DNA from: Roseiarcus sp963730555
GTDB lineage: Bacteria; Pseudomonadota; Alphaproteobacteria; Rhizobiales; Beijerinckiaceae
Reading direction: 5' to 3'
NCBI GenBank assembly: GCA_963730555.1
Contig: CAVSSS010000005.1
Location: 62,001-126,000 of the forward strand
DNA length: 64,000 bases
In this document: positions 9,198 through 17,574 of the stretch, piece by piece
How the letters are laid out: the number at the start of each line of letters is the position of its first letter
Numbering within the stretch: position 1 is the first letter of the stretch
Position numbers and translations under genes: made by a program
The notes under the pieces: model-generated
What the model was told of the DNA's origin: nothing
The model's input: only the letters and a program-made list of their open reading frames with translations
The model's database searches: none

Positions 9198-10039
9198 TCA
9201 CTCGTATCGCGGGTCTTTGCAATTGTTCCCCGCGGCGAACTCAGGTGGTACCCGCTCCTTGCCCCAGATCTTGTTGCCAGCGCGGCGCGGGTGTTCGCAG
9301 AAATGACGATTGCGTTCATCAAAGTAGCGATCGATTGCGGCCTTTGCTTCTGCGACGCTCTGGTAGTTACTATTGTGGATGATCGCGCGTGCCATCCCAC
9401 TAAAGATCGACTCAATAACGTTTAGGAACTGCGCCCGAGCCGGCAGCGGCGCGGTATCCACAATCGGACCGCCGGACTCCGTCGCAGCCTTATTGTTTTC
9501 CTCGATCCGCTCGGACAGGCGCTTCGAGATGTGCCATGAGGCTGCGTCCCACGACAGGTAAAGCTTTCGCCGGTCACGGTAGCGATCGAGGAGCAAATTC
9601 ATCATTCGGACCATCTCTGTCGTGTTCTTTTTGGTGCTGTAAAAGTGGGTGACCTGATTCCCCGAAAGTTCAAGGGCCGCCGTGATTATCAGGCATCCCT
9701 TGGACTTCTGCCATTGCGCCACCTGTGGGATCTCCCCGGGTGCCGCGAGAACGCGACCTGGCTTTGCTTTGACCGCGAACGGGCCGAACTCATCAATGGA
9801 GAAAAAAGCCTCATCGGGACCAAGTCCCGACAGGATTAAACGGATATGGGCGAGCTTTTCGGCGTATTGAGAATCGTTCGAGGTCAGCACGAGCCGCGCT
9901 TTGCGCCATTTGTATCCCGCGGCCTTGGTGATCGCCCTGACAACACCAGCGCATGCGGGGCGGCCTTGTTTCGCAAGAACTGCGCGGAGGTCGGCCATGG
10001 TCCAAGTCGTGCGGTTTACGCCATGATTGTTGGGAGGCC

Positions 10040-11131
10040 TGGATTCCGTCGCGAAGCGCAACGCGTTTAAGAGAAGCGGATTTGAACGTCCTTTCCAAGC
10101 TCAGCAATCAAGGCTTGGAATGGCGTCTTGAACCCGAGGCATTTTCGGGGGGTGAGGTTGGTCGTGAGGACGATCTCTTGGATGTCTTGGTCGGATGTCC
10201 GGTCGATATCCAGGTGGCGCGGCAGCCATCGACGTAAGCGTCCATTGGCGTTTTCGATGCCGCCTTTTTGCCATGAGGCATAAGCGTCGCAGAACCAGGT
10301 CGTCATGTCGCGCATGGTCCGGAGCAGGGCGTGCTGAGCGAAGGCGGTGTCGTTGTCGAAGGTGATTGATCTTCGCAGGTGAGGATCGATGCGGCCGAAC
10401 ACCGCGAGCATTGCTGAGATGGTTTCTGCGGCGGTTTTCCCTGTGAGCCGCGCGGCGAGCGTGACCCGCGACTTTCGCTCATGCAAGACGAGCACAGGCC
10501 GTGCGCATTTGCAGATGATGAGGTCGCCCTCCCAATGGCCGGCCTCGCCGCGGCTTTCAATGGTCTTCGGACGATCATGGATCGACGCTCGATCCTTGAT
10601 GGTGTCGCGCGAGGCTCTGGCGCGACGCGGGCGACGGCGTTTGTGGCGACGCGTCAGATAACGCCACAAGGCCGCGGCCTTCTGTGCGGTCCGATAGATG
10701 AAGGCGTAGATTGTCTCGCAGCCGATGGCCCGCAGCCGCGGTTCATTCCCGGATTTCAACCAACCGGAGATCTGTTCGGGCGTCCATCCCTCGGCGAGCC
10801 GGTCCCCCACGAACAGACGTAAGGCGGCCTCTCGTTCGAGGATCGCTTCACGCCGCCTGCGCAATTGATAGGCTCCGGCGGCGTGAAGCGGCGAGTACCC
10901 GCCCAAAGGGAGTGCGTTCCGCTGCAGCTCCCGGGAGATGGTGGCTTTCGCCCGACCGAGCGCCCGGGCAATGGCGCCCATCGACCGCCCCGCAGCCCGC
11001 AAAACGCCGATCTGGTCTCTTTCGTCCTCCGACAGATGCGAATAGGATCGCATGGCAACACTCCTTAAGGTCTTGAACAACCTTGCCGATATCAAATCGG
11101 CGGGGGGTGTTGCACTTCGCGTCAGAACTCA
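10040..11131 (-). mobile_element. IS30-family insertion sequence
   Basis: About 1.09 kb. The ends form imperfect inverted repeats: 18 of 23 bases agree between the left end from 10040 (TGGATTCCGTCGCGAAGCGC) and the complement of the right end at 11131 (TGAGTTCTGACGCGAAGTGC). Each end is flanked by GGAGGC (10033-10038 and 11132-11137), the apparent target duplication. It holds one transposase gene and interrupts the IS630-like transposase gene. Both the transposase and the ends look intact. Confidence 0.8.
10067..11053 (-). CDS. IS30-family transposase
   Basis: The 328-residue protein starts MRSYSHLSEDERDQIG. The ATG at 11053 is chosen over an upstream one because AAGGAG lies seven bases before it. 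An N-terminal HTH (AAGRSMGAIARALGRAKATISREL) is followed by a DDE core with acidic residues in WEGDLI, ITFDNDTAF and GGIENANGRLRRWLPR, the IS30 signature. The frame is intact, so it may be functional. It is carried by the element at 10040-11131. Confidence 0.9.
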   Translation of the reverse strand: MRSYSHLSEDERDQIGVLRAAGRSMGAIARALGRAKATISRELQRNALPLGGYSPLHAAGAYQLRRRREAILEREAALRLFVGDRLAEGWTPEQISGWLKSGNEPRLRAIGCETIYAFIYRTAQKAAALWRYLTRRHKRRRPRRARASRDTIKDRASIHDRPKTIESRGEAGHWEGDLIICKCARPVLVLHERKSRVTLAARLTGKTAAETISAMLAVFGRIDPHLRRSITFDNDTAFAQHALLRTMRDMTTWFCDAYASWQKGGIENANGRLRRWLPRHLDIDRTSDQDIQEIVLTTNLTPRKCLGFKTPFQALIAELGKDVQIRFS

Positions 11132-12056
11132 GGAGGCTCGTGCAGAAGCGCGAATATTGAAGCCTTGAGTCCTTCGTCGTTGATTTTGAGCCGGGGTTTG
11201 GCTTTCCGTGTGAAAAGCTCGTTCACGCCGCCGGACCCGTAAATGCGACGGCAGCGTCGAATCGTGAGACGCGACATGCCCAAGGCGGTCGCGATCGTAT
11301 GATCGCTGATGCCATGCAGGTGAGCGAGAATGGCAATAGCCCTGTTACGGACGGGCTTCGAACCGACGTGTAATCTGTCGATCAACTCGTTGGAGTCGCT
11401 GGGATCGCGGTAGTGGCCCTCTAGCTCGATCGGGGGGACATCGGTTCGCAAGACTCGGGCTAACCAGTCAGCGTCTTGTTGCCTCCGCGCATGCGGAGAG
11501 CAGAGCACCTGATGCTCACGTAAGCTCGCGAGGTGCCGCTGGAGCCGTTGGAGGCGGGTCGACGAAATCAAGGGTGAGCCATTAAAGGAAAGCGAGCGGA
11601 GGATATTGATCGCGTCTTTCTTTGAACTGGAGATAAATTCTTCGTAAAGATGCTCCCAAAGAATTTTGTTTGGCGCTTGGCGCGCACAAAATCGAAACTT
11701 CAGGTAATCACGAACGGCACAGTAACTACCTGAGTAATTTTCTTCCCGCGTCAAATAGCGATAGATTTCACTTATAGATACTTGATACCGGACGATTGTG
11801 GACACATTCAAAGTCGCAAAAGCATCGAGCGTTGCTGCGTGCTGCCGCTGCATGCGGCCTTCCGTTTCGAGCTGGGTCTTCAGCGCAAAGATTTAGAACT
11901 CAGCGACCAGACCAGGAAGTTGTCAGGCATGTCCACAATGCAGAGGCGGGCTGTCGTCCTTGATTGTTGATAGAGTTGCTCGCCTGCGAGGGAGCGGAAA
12001 AACACGCGCGGAAAGTCGTGCTCGGCGGCTAGATCGAAGTTCCGAATCTTATCCAT

Positions 12057-12432
12057 CCGTAGCAAGTGGAATTTTCAAAATCGCGTGCGGTTCTCGTGCG
12101 TGGTCTAGAAAATTATGGGCGAGGGGGAGGCCCTCGGTCGTGCCCCGAGTTACGTGCGGACCGCAAGGCGCGCGCGCCCATGTTGCGGAACCGGCACCGT
12201 GACGACACGGGCGACGACAAGCGCCGCGACGTCAAATGCATCGGCGATCGGCCGGATGCGAGACCGATAGGTTAGTCCCAATCCAGTGCGCAGTGCGCCG
12301 CAATCGGAGGTTCAGCGGCGACCGCGAGTGCCCGGCGGCTCGCGACGTCCCGCCGCTGCTTCCCATGTGCTTCCCAATCTCAACGCTGGGAAGCACCTAC
12401 CTCCGAATTATTCGCTAAGGCATTGATTTGCT
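12057..12432. other. Intergenic stretch between transposon debris and tRNA-Lys
   Basis: About 375 bases with no credible open frame. This is the junction between mobile DNA and the conserved tRNA-lipA block; I see no further inverted repeats or attachment-type repeat here. Confidence 0.4.
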
Positions 12433-12508
12433 TGGTGAGCGCGGTGGGAATCGAACCCACGACCCTCTGATTAAAAGTCAGATGCTCTACCTATTGAGCT
12501 ACGCGCTC
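12433..12508 (-). tRNA. tRNA-Lys(UUU)
   Basis: A full cloverleaf reads on the minus strand: acceptor GAGCGCG paired with CGCGCTC, D-arm GCTC/GAGC, anticodon stem TCTGA/TCAGA with loop CTTTTAA (anticodon TTT), T-arm GTGGG-TTCGATT-CCCAC, and an encoded CCA tail. It decodes lysine AAA/AAG codons. Confidence 0.95.
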
Positions 12509-12539
12509 GCCTTGGGGCCGTAAAGGCGCGGCCCCGTGC

Positions 12540-13538
12540 CTACAGCCTCATCGGGGATGGGTCAACGCCATTGTCCGCCATCAGCCGGGCAGTTCGCGCG
12601 GCGCGGAGCCTCGCGAAATCGTCGCCGGCGTGGTGCGAGGAGCGGGTCAGCGGCGACGATGACACGAGCAGGAACCCCTTGGCGAGCCCGATCGTCGCGT
12701 AATCGGCGAACTCCTCGGGCGGGACGAACCGCTCGACCGCGTGGTGCTTAGGCGTCGGTTGGAGATATTGGCCGATGGTGAGGAAATCAACCTTGGCGGC
12801 GCGCATGTCATCCATCACTTGCAGCACTTCGTTGCGCTCTTCGCCGAGGCCCACCATCATGCCCGACTTGGTGAACAGCGCGGGATCCAGCTCCTTGGCC
12901 CGCTCGAGCAGCCTCAGCGAAGCGAAATAGCGCGCGCCCGGCCGCACGGTTAGATATTTCGACGGAACCGTTTCGAGATTGTGGTTGAACACGTCCGGCT
13001 TCGCCGCGACGACCTCTTCAAGCGCGCCCTCCTTGCGTAAGAAGTCCGGCGTCAAAACCTCGACCGTCGTTTGTGGGGCGGCGCGGCGGATGGCGGCGAT
13101 GGTGAGCGCGAAATGCCGCGCCCCGCCATCGGCGAGATCGTCGCGGTCGACCGAGGTAACGACGACATGCTTGAGATCAAGCTTGGCGACCGCGTCGGCG
13201 ACGCGCGCGGGCTCGCCCTCGTCGAGCGCGCCCGGTAGCCCTGTGCGCACATTGCAAAAGGCGCAGGCGCGCGTACAGGTGTCGCCCATGATCATGAAGG
13301 TGGCGTGACGCTTGTCCCAGCATTCGCCGATGTTGGGACAGCGCGCTTCCTCGCAAACGGTCGCGAGCTTGAACTCGCGCACGAGCCTCATCGTCTCGGC
13401 GAACACCGGCGAACCGGGGGCGCGGACTCGGATCCAGGGCGGCTTGCGGGCGACCGGCTGGTCCGGCCGGTGCGCCTTCTCGGGGTGGCGCACGTCGGGG
13501 CTCGCGCGCCGTTCGGTCAGGTCGATGAGGCGGGTCAT
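12540..13538 (-). CDS. lipA: Lipoyl synthase
   Basis: The 332-residue radical-SAM enzyme inserts two sulfur atoms into octanoyl groups on the E2 subunits of 2-oxoacid dehydrogenases and on glycine-cleavage H protein. The auxiliary [4Fe-4S] cluster ligands are visible in CEEARCPNIGECW, the radical-SAM cluster in CTRACAFC, and the C-terminal cluster ligand in SSPLTRSSHHAG, all diagnostic of LipA. Length is normal for alphaproteobacteria. The start at 13538 has a short AAGG-like site just upstream. The gene is intact and lies next to tRNA-Lys on the same strand; no lipB is within view. Confidence 0.95.
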   Translation of the reverse strand: MTRLIDLTERRASPDVRHPEKAHRPDQPVARKPPWIRVRAPGSPVFAETMRLVREFKLATVCEEARCPNIGECWDKRHATFMIMGDTCTRACAFCNVRTGLPGALDEGEPARVADAVAKLDLKHVVVTSVDRDDLADGGARHFALTIAAIRRAAPQTTVEVLTPDFLRKEGALEEVVAAKPDVFNHNLETVPSKYLTVRPGARYFASLRLLERAKELDPALFTKSGMMVGLGEERNEVLQVMDDMRAAKVDFLTIGQYLQPTPKHHAVERFVPPEEFADYATIGLAKGFLLVSSSPLTRSSHHAGDDFARLRAARTARLMADNGVDPSPMRL

Positions 13539-13732
13539 GCCTTCATGTAGGATTGGGCCGCGGGGCGGTCAAACGTTGCGTCTTCAGCCTGGACCGCGAA
13601 TCCGCGCAGGCGCATCGCGACGAGGCCGCCCGCGCGGCCCAAATAAACGAGCGTAGACGCCACTAAGCACGCATAAACCGTTAGTAAAAGTGCTGGATTT
13701 TTCTAGCGTTTAGTTTTCCGAATCGAGACTTG

Positions 13733-14083
13733 TCAATGGGTTACGAGCGATTCAAGTAAAAAACGGGAGCCAGCCTCGGACTCCGCGGGCGATGTCTCGC
13801 GCGCGCCCGCCTCGTAGGTGAATTCGGGCGCTTCCGCAAGCTCCGCCCCCTTCCCGTCGGCCTCGACTGGCTCATCGGCGGGGATTTCGCCGATTGCCTT
13901 CAAGTGCTGCCGCACCGCCGCTGCGAAAGCCTCGTCGATGCCGAAATTGGCGGCCATACGGTTGATCTTGTCCATGAGCTTCTTGCGCGCTTCGTCGTCG
14001 TAGACCTGGTTGGCGGTGGAGACCGTCTCGTAACGGTCGAACCGGTCGACAAAAATGGCCGCTTTGACTCGGATGCTGAACAG
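13733..14083 (-). CDS. Small hypothetical protein, start uncertain
   Basis: A continuous frame of about 116 codons ends at 13733. The central part (KAAIFVDRFDRYETVSTANQ, then EARKKLMDKINRMAANFGID) is helical and acidic, ending in a Pro/Glu-rich tail. No ATG lies at the N terminus before an upstream stop. GGAGGA sits directly before a CTG at 14081-14083, and the only in-frame ATG (13975) would remove the first third of the protein. A non-ATG start or a damaged start codon is therefore likely. Function unknown. Confidence 0.5.
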   Translation of the reverse strand: MFSIRVKAAIFVDRFDRYETVSTANQVYDDEARKKLMDKINRMAANFGIDEAFAAAVRQHLKAIGEIPADEPVEADGKGAELAEAPEFTYEAGARETSPAESEAGSRFLLESLVTH

Positions 14084-14173
14084 TCCTCCAGGATCGTCGC
14101 TGCCATGCTACACGCTCGCCCGTGATCCACGCGGGCCCTGCCGCCCGGGGCGTGCGTTCACAAGGAGGTGAGG

Positions 14174-14605
14174 ATGGCGACAGTCAGGCTCTGGACCGAT
14201 GCGGAGGCGGAAGCGCAGCCGAAGGTCAAAGCGGTTTTCGACGATGTCCGGGCGACCCGGAAGTCGGACTTCGTCAACAATTTCTGGCGCGGTCTGGCCA
14301 ACCAGCCCGAGATTCTCGAACGCACGTGGAGCGCCCTGAAAGCGGTAATGGGCGCGCCCGGACCGCTCGATCCCCTGACTCGGGAATTGATCTACATCGC
14401 CGTTTCAATAACGAACGGCTGCTCCTATTGCATCCATTCGCACACGGCGGCGGCGCGAGCGAAGGGGATGACCGACGCGCAATACTCCGATTTTTTGGCC
14501 GTGGTGGGCATGGCCTCACAGACAAATGCCCTGGTGACGGGCCTGCAACTGCCCGTCGAACTCGGCTTTCCTCGTCGAGAGCTGAACATAAGCTCCCGAC
14601 CATGA
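14174..14605 (+). CDS. AhpD-like carboxymuconolactone decarboxylase family protein
   Basis: The 143-residue protein contains the CMD/AhpD signature: an RELIYIAVSITNGCSYCIHSH segment in which the CxxC pair (CSYC, about residues 85-88) and a following His form the peroxidase-type active site. Related proteins act as alkylhydroperoxidases or as small decarboxylases. The start at 14174 is preferred over a GTG six bases upstream because AGGAGG lies five bases before it. It is convergent with rpsA, with a terminator hairpin between. The exact substrate cannot be told from the sequence. Confidence 0.8.
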   Translation: MATVRLWTDAEAEAQPKVKAVFDDVRATRKSDFVNNFWRGLANQPEILERTWSALKAVMGAPGPLDPLTRELIYIAVSITNGCSYCIHSHTAAARAKGMTDAQYSDFLAVVGMASQTNALVTGLQLPVELGFPRRELNISSRP

Positions 14606-14661
14606 GGCGTTCCGGAACGGCGACCAAGGCCACTTGGATTCCGAGGCGCGGCCAGTAAAAA

Positions 14662-14688
14662 CCCGCTCGGGATTCGCTCCCGCGCGGG
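14662..14688 (-). terminator. Rho-independent terminator downstream of rpsA
   Basis: On the minus strand the hairpin CCCGCGCGGGA-GCGAA-TCCCGAGCGGG is followed by TTTTT, about 30 bases beyond the rpsA stop codon. The same hairpin may also serve the convergent AhpD-like gene. Confidence 0.75.
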
Positions 14689-14714
14689 CTCTTGTTCACG
14701 GAAAAGGCGGCGGT

Positions 14715-16448
14715 TTACTTCGCCTTATCGCTCCTGTCGCGCGCCTTGAGCGCTGCGCCAAGAATATCGCCGAGCGAAGCGCCTGAGTCGGCTGAGCCAT
14801 ATTGCGCGATCGCTTCCTTCTCCTCAGCGACCTCGAGCGCCTTGATGGAGACTGCGATCTTGCGCGCCCGGCGGTCGAACTGGATGATGCGCGCGTCGAC
14901 CTTCTCGCCAACCGAGAAACGCTCAGGACGCTGATCGCTGCGGTCGCGCGCGAGCTCGTTGCGCTTGATGAAGGCGGTGAGATCGGTGCCCGCGATCTTC
15001 ACCTCGAGGCCGCCGTCCTTGACCTCGAGGACCTCGCAGGTCACGACCGAGCCCTTGCGCAGCTCGCCCTCGCCCTCCTCGCCGGCGCTCCTGGCCGCGA
15101 ACGGGTCGCTGGCCAGTTGCTTGATCCCGATGGCGATTCGCTCCTTCTCGACATCGACGTCGAGCACCTTGGCTTTGACGTGATCGCCTTTCTTGTAGTC
15201 CTCGATCGCCTGCTCGCCGGGCCTGTTCCAGTCGAGATCGGAAAGATGGACCATGCCATCGACATCAGCGTCGAGGCCAATGAACAGACCGAACTCGGTC
15301 TTGTTCTTGACCTCGCCCTCGACTGTCGAGCCGATCGGATGCTTCTCCGCGAAAGCCTCCCACGGGTTCTGCAGCGTCTGCTTGAGGCCGAGCGAGATTC
15401 GGCGCTTGGACGCGTCGACCTCGAGCACCTGCACCTCGACCTCCTGGCTGGTCGAGACGATCTTGCCGGGATGGACGTTCTTCTTGGTCCAGGACATTTC
15501 GGAAACGTGGATGAGGCCCTCGATGCCGGGCTCAAGCTCGACGAACGCGCCGTAGTCGGCGATGTTGGTGACGCGGCCCTTAAGCTTCTGCCCAACGACG
15601 TAACGCGTCTCGATGTTCGACCACGGATCTTCCTGCAACTGCTTCATGCCAAGCGAGATGCGATGGGTCTCATGGTTGATCTTGATGATCCGCACCTTGA
15701 CCTGCTGGCCGATGGTCAAGACCTCGCTCGGATGGTTGACCCGCCGCCAGGCGATGTCGGTCACGTGCAGGAGGCCGTCGATGCCGCCGAGATCGACGAA
15801 CGCGCCGTAATCAGTCAGGTTCTTGACCGTACCGTCGATGATCTGCCCCTCAGCGAGGTTGGCGACGATCTCGTGGCGCTGCTCGGCGCGGCTCTCCTCG
15901 AGCACGGTGCGACGGGAAACGACAATATTGCCGCGCCGCCGGTCCATCTTGAGTATCTGGAACGGCTGGGGCACGTTCATCAGCGGGCCAACGTCGCGCA
16001 CAGGACGAATGTCGACCTGGCTCCGCGGCAGGAAGGCGACCGCCCCATCGAGGTCGACAGTGAAGCCGCCCTTGACCTGGTTGAAGATGACCCCTTCAAC
16101 CTTCTCATTCTTCTCGAACGCCTGCTCGAGCTTGACCCAGCTCTCCTCCCGCCTCGCCTTGTCGCGCGAGATGACGGCTTCGCCGAGCGCGTTCTCGATC
16201 CGCTCGAGATAGACTTCAACCTCGTCGCCAACGCCGGGCGCCGGGTCGCGGCCATGATTGGTGAATTCCTTGAGGGCCACGCGGCCTTCGGTCTTGAGGC
16301 CGACGTCGATGACGGCCATGTCCTTTTCGATCGCGACGACCTTGCCCTTGACGACGCTCCCCTCAAAAGCTTCGTCGGCGCCGTAAGTCTCGTTCAACAG
16401 CGCGGTGAAATCCTCGCGCGTCGGCGCAAGGGACTGTGTGGAAGCCAT
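14715..16448 (-). CDS. rpsA: 30S ribosomal protein S1
   Basis: The 577-residue protein consists of six S1 RNA-binding (OB-fold) repeats, visible as recurring GxVxxxxDYGAFVDLGGIDGLLH and IGIKQL-type ends. It binds mRNA on the 30S subunit and is needed for initiation on structured or weak leaders. The start at 16448 has AGGAGA six bases upstream. Length and repeat number match alphaproteobacterial S1. In related bacteria cmk is often directly upstream, but here the upstream 375 bases are non-coding and followed by an unrelated small gene. A terminator closes the gene. Confidence 0.95.
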   Translation of the reverse strand: MASTQSLAPTREDFTALLNETYGADEAFEGSVVKGKVVAIEKDMAVIDVGLKTEGRVALKEFTNHGRDPAPGVGDEVEVYLERIENALGEAVISRDKARREESWVKLEQAFEKNEKVEGVIFNQVKGGFTVDLDGAVAFLPRSQVDIRPVRDVGPLMNVPQPFQILKMDRRRGNIVVSRRTVLEESRAEQRHEIVANLAEGQIIDGTVKNLTDYGAFVDLGGIDGLLHVTDIAWRRVNHPSEVLTIGQQVKVRIIKINHETHRISLGMKQLQEDPWSNIETRYVVGQKLKGRVTNIADYGAFVELEPGIEGLIHVSEMSWTKKNVHPGKIVSTSQEVEVQVLEVDASKRRISLGLKQTLQNPWEAFAEKHPIGSTVEGEVKNKTEFGLFIGLDADVDGMVHLSDLDWNRPGEQAIEDYKKGDHVKAKVLDVDVEKERIAIGIKQLASDPFAARSAGEEGEGELRKGSVVTCEVLEVKDGGLEVKIAGTDLTAFIKRNELARDRSDQRPERFSVGEKVDARIIQFDRRARKIAVSIKALEVAEEKEAIAQYGSADSGASLGDILGAALKARDRSDKAK

Positions 16449-16824
16449 TGGTTCTCCTAATCGCGCCCTTAATCGGGCAACGCCGGCCTTGGGTTCGTGT
16501 TGACGTTCAGGCGCCCACCGATCGGAAGGTTCGCGCGTGACGCACGATCCTCATCGCCGCTCTTCGCGGCTTAGCCGGCGCATCGGCCGACGGCGGAAAC
16601 CCAGGTGCAGTCGCTACATGGGGAGCCCATGCGGCGAGGGCCAGCCGCTAGCAGGAAAGTCCGCCTGATTCAATGGCGAAAACACTTGGGTGAAAGCGTT
16701 TAGATGCAATGTTCGGCGAGGACCCGTTCGTCGTGAGGAAAGCTGCGCTTTTCTACCGTTGCGGCCGAGGTCGCGGGAGCAGCACGTCGTTCCCAAAGCG
16801 CCTGGATATTCGGCGCTCGTCGGG
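16449..16824 (-). promoter_or_regulatory. rpsA leader and upstream region
   Basis: About 375 bases without a credible gene precede rpsA. The GC-rich part next to the start (16450-16600) contains several short complementary segments, for example GCCGGC and GAAGAGCGGC regions, that could fold in the mRNA. S1 is known to regulate its own translation in other bacteria, so a structured leader is plausible, but no known motif is recognised here. Confidence 0.3.
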
Positions 16825-17196
16825 TTAGGTGATCGTCTCGAGTTCTCGAATATCTTCGTTCCTGAGAGCAAACGAGCCTTCGTTCACTTCGCGTAGGCCA
16901 TTGAGGAATATCGAGATGTCGATTTCCTCATCTTCGTCCTGGTTCTCTAGCGGCTTAAATCGTCCATGGAAAAAGGCGTATTCTATGCCGTCGATTAAAT
17001 AAGGAACGACACCTTCCAGTCTGAAAGCAAGTCTCTCTTCGTTCCTCTCAGAAAATCTAAACTTAAACCCCAGAATTTTTCGAATTATATAAACTTTACC
17101 TTCGCACAGATATTCATCAACGAAGCGGTTTCTCACGCCATCGATTGGCTGCGCATTCACGCAAACGATCTTCTGACCAACGTACCAATCGCGCAT
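16825..17196 (-). CDS. Hypothetical protein, FKPL...DISIF type
   Basis: The 123-residue protein opens MRDWYVGQKIVCVNA, has a GKVYIIRKI strand and later FHGRFKPL followed by an acidic stretch and DISIFLNGL. I have seen this layout (a K-V-Y-T/I-I-R strand and a C-terminal DISIF) in small Rhizobiales and phage-associated hypotheticals. GGGGAA lies before the ATG at 17196. The gene is more AT-rich than its neighbours, which suggests acquired DNA. Function unknown. Confidence 0.6.
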   Translation of the reverse strand: MRDWYVGQKIVCVNAQPIDGVRNRFVDEYLCEGKVYIIRKILGFKFRFSERNEERLAFRLEGVVPYLIDGIEYAFFHGRFKPLENQDEDEEIDISIFLNGLREVNEGSFALRNEDIRELETIT

Positions 17197-17574
17197 TCAA
17201 TTCCCCAACACCAAAGCGGTTATACTTTAGGATAGGATTCCTTCGCTTCCCGGCTTAAATATAAGCTGCGAACATGAATGTAAGCTGTCGATTTCGGGTT
17301 GCAAATTAACAAATGTTTTCAATCTCGTTAAGTTCGTGTAACCCGGCTATTTTTCTTTTTTCTTACGCAAATTCATAGAATGACCAGCTAGGATACGCCT
17401 GTCATTGCCCGGTGCACAATTTGGTTTGAACCGGCCCGGCTGGCCACGAGCGCTGGAGCGCGGCGCGCGCAAGAAGGCCTTGAGGTCACCGCGTTCTTAT
17501 GGCCGCCGAAAGTCAGCTTCCACCCCGCCTCTCGACGGCGGGCGACGCTCTCCTGGGCCGCAACGATCGGAAGC
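17197..17574. other. AT-rich intergenic stretch
   Basis: About 380 bases, clearly more AT-rich than the flanking genes between 17220 and 17400, with T-tracts near 17350. No coding frame or RNA gene is evident. It may hold the promoter of the minus-strand gene at 16825-17196. Confidence 0.4.

Larger units (their letters stand above)
9198..11853 (-). pseudogene. IS630-like transposase gene split by an IS30 insertion
   Basis: The C-terminal half (9198 to about 10032) is a DDE transposase with the three acidic residues in SIDEFG, LSWDAASWH and FLNVIESIF, typical of the IS630 family. The N-terminal half (about 11138-11853) carries a helix-turn-helix (GISDHTIATALGMSRLTIRR) preceded by a second, IstA-like HTH region. 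Removing the IS30 element with one copy of its GGAGGC target duplication restores an uninterrupted frame (ALLHEPP joined to NNHGVNRTTW). A further in-phase-looking segment up to about 12056 suggests the gene once started upstream, with another frameshift near 11880. Confidence 0.8.

Noticed and set aside
14802..16460. A 552-codon open frame on the plus strand opposite rpsA
   Set aside because: It is the antisense shadow of rpsA in GC-rich DNA; its Leu/Asp/Arg-heavy sequence has no domain and rpsA is certain.
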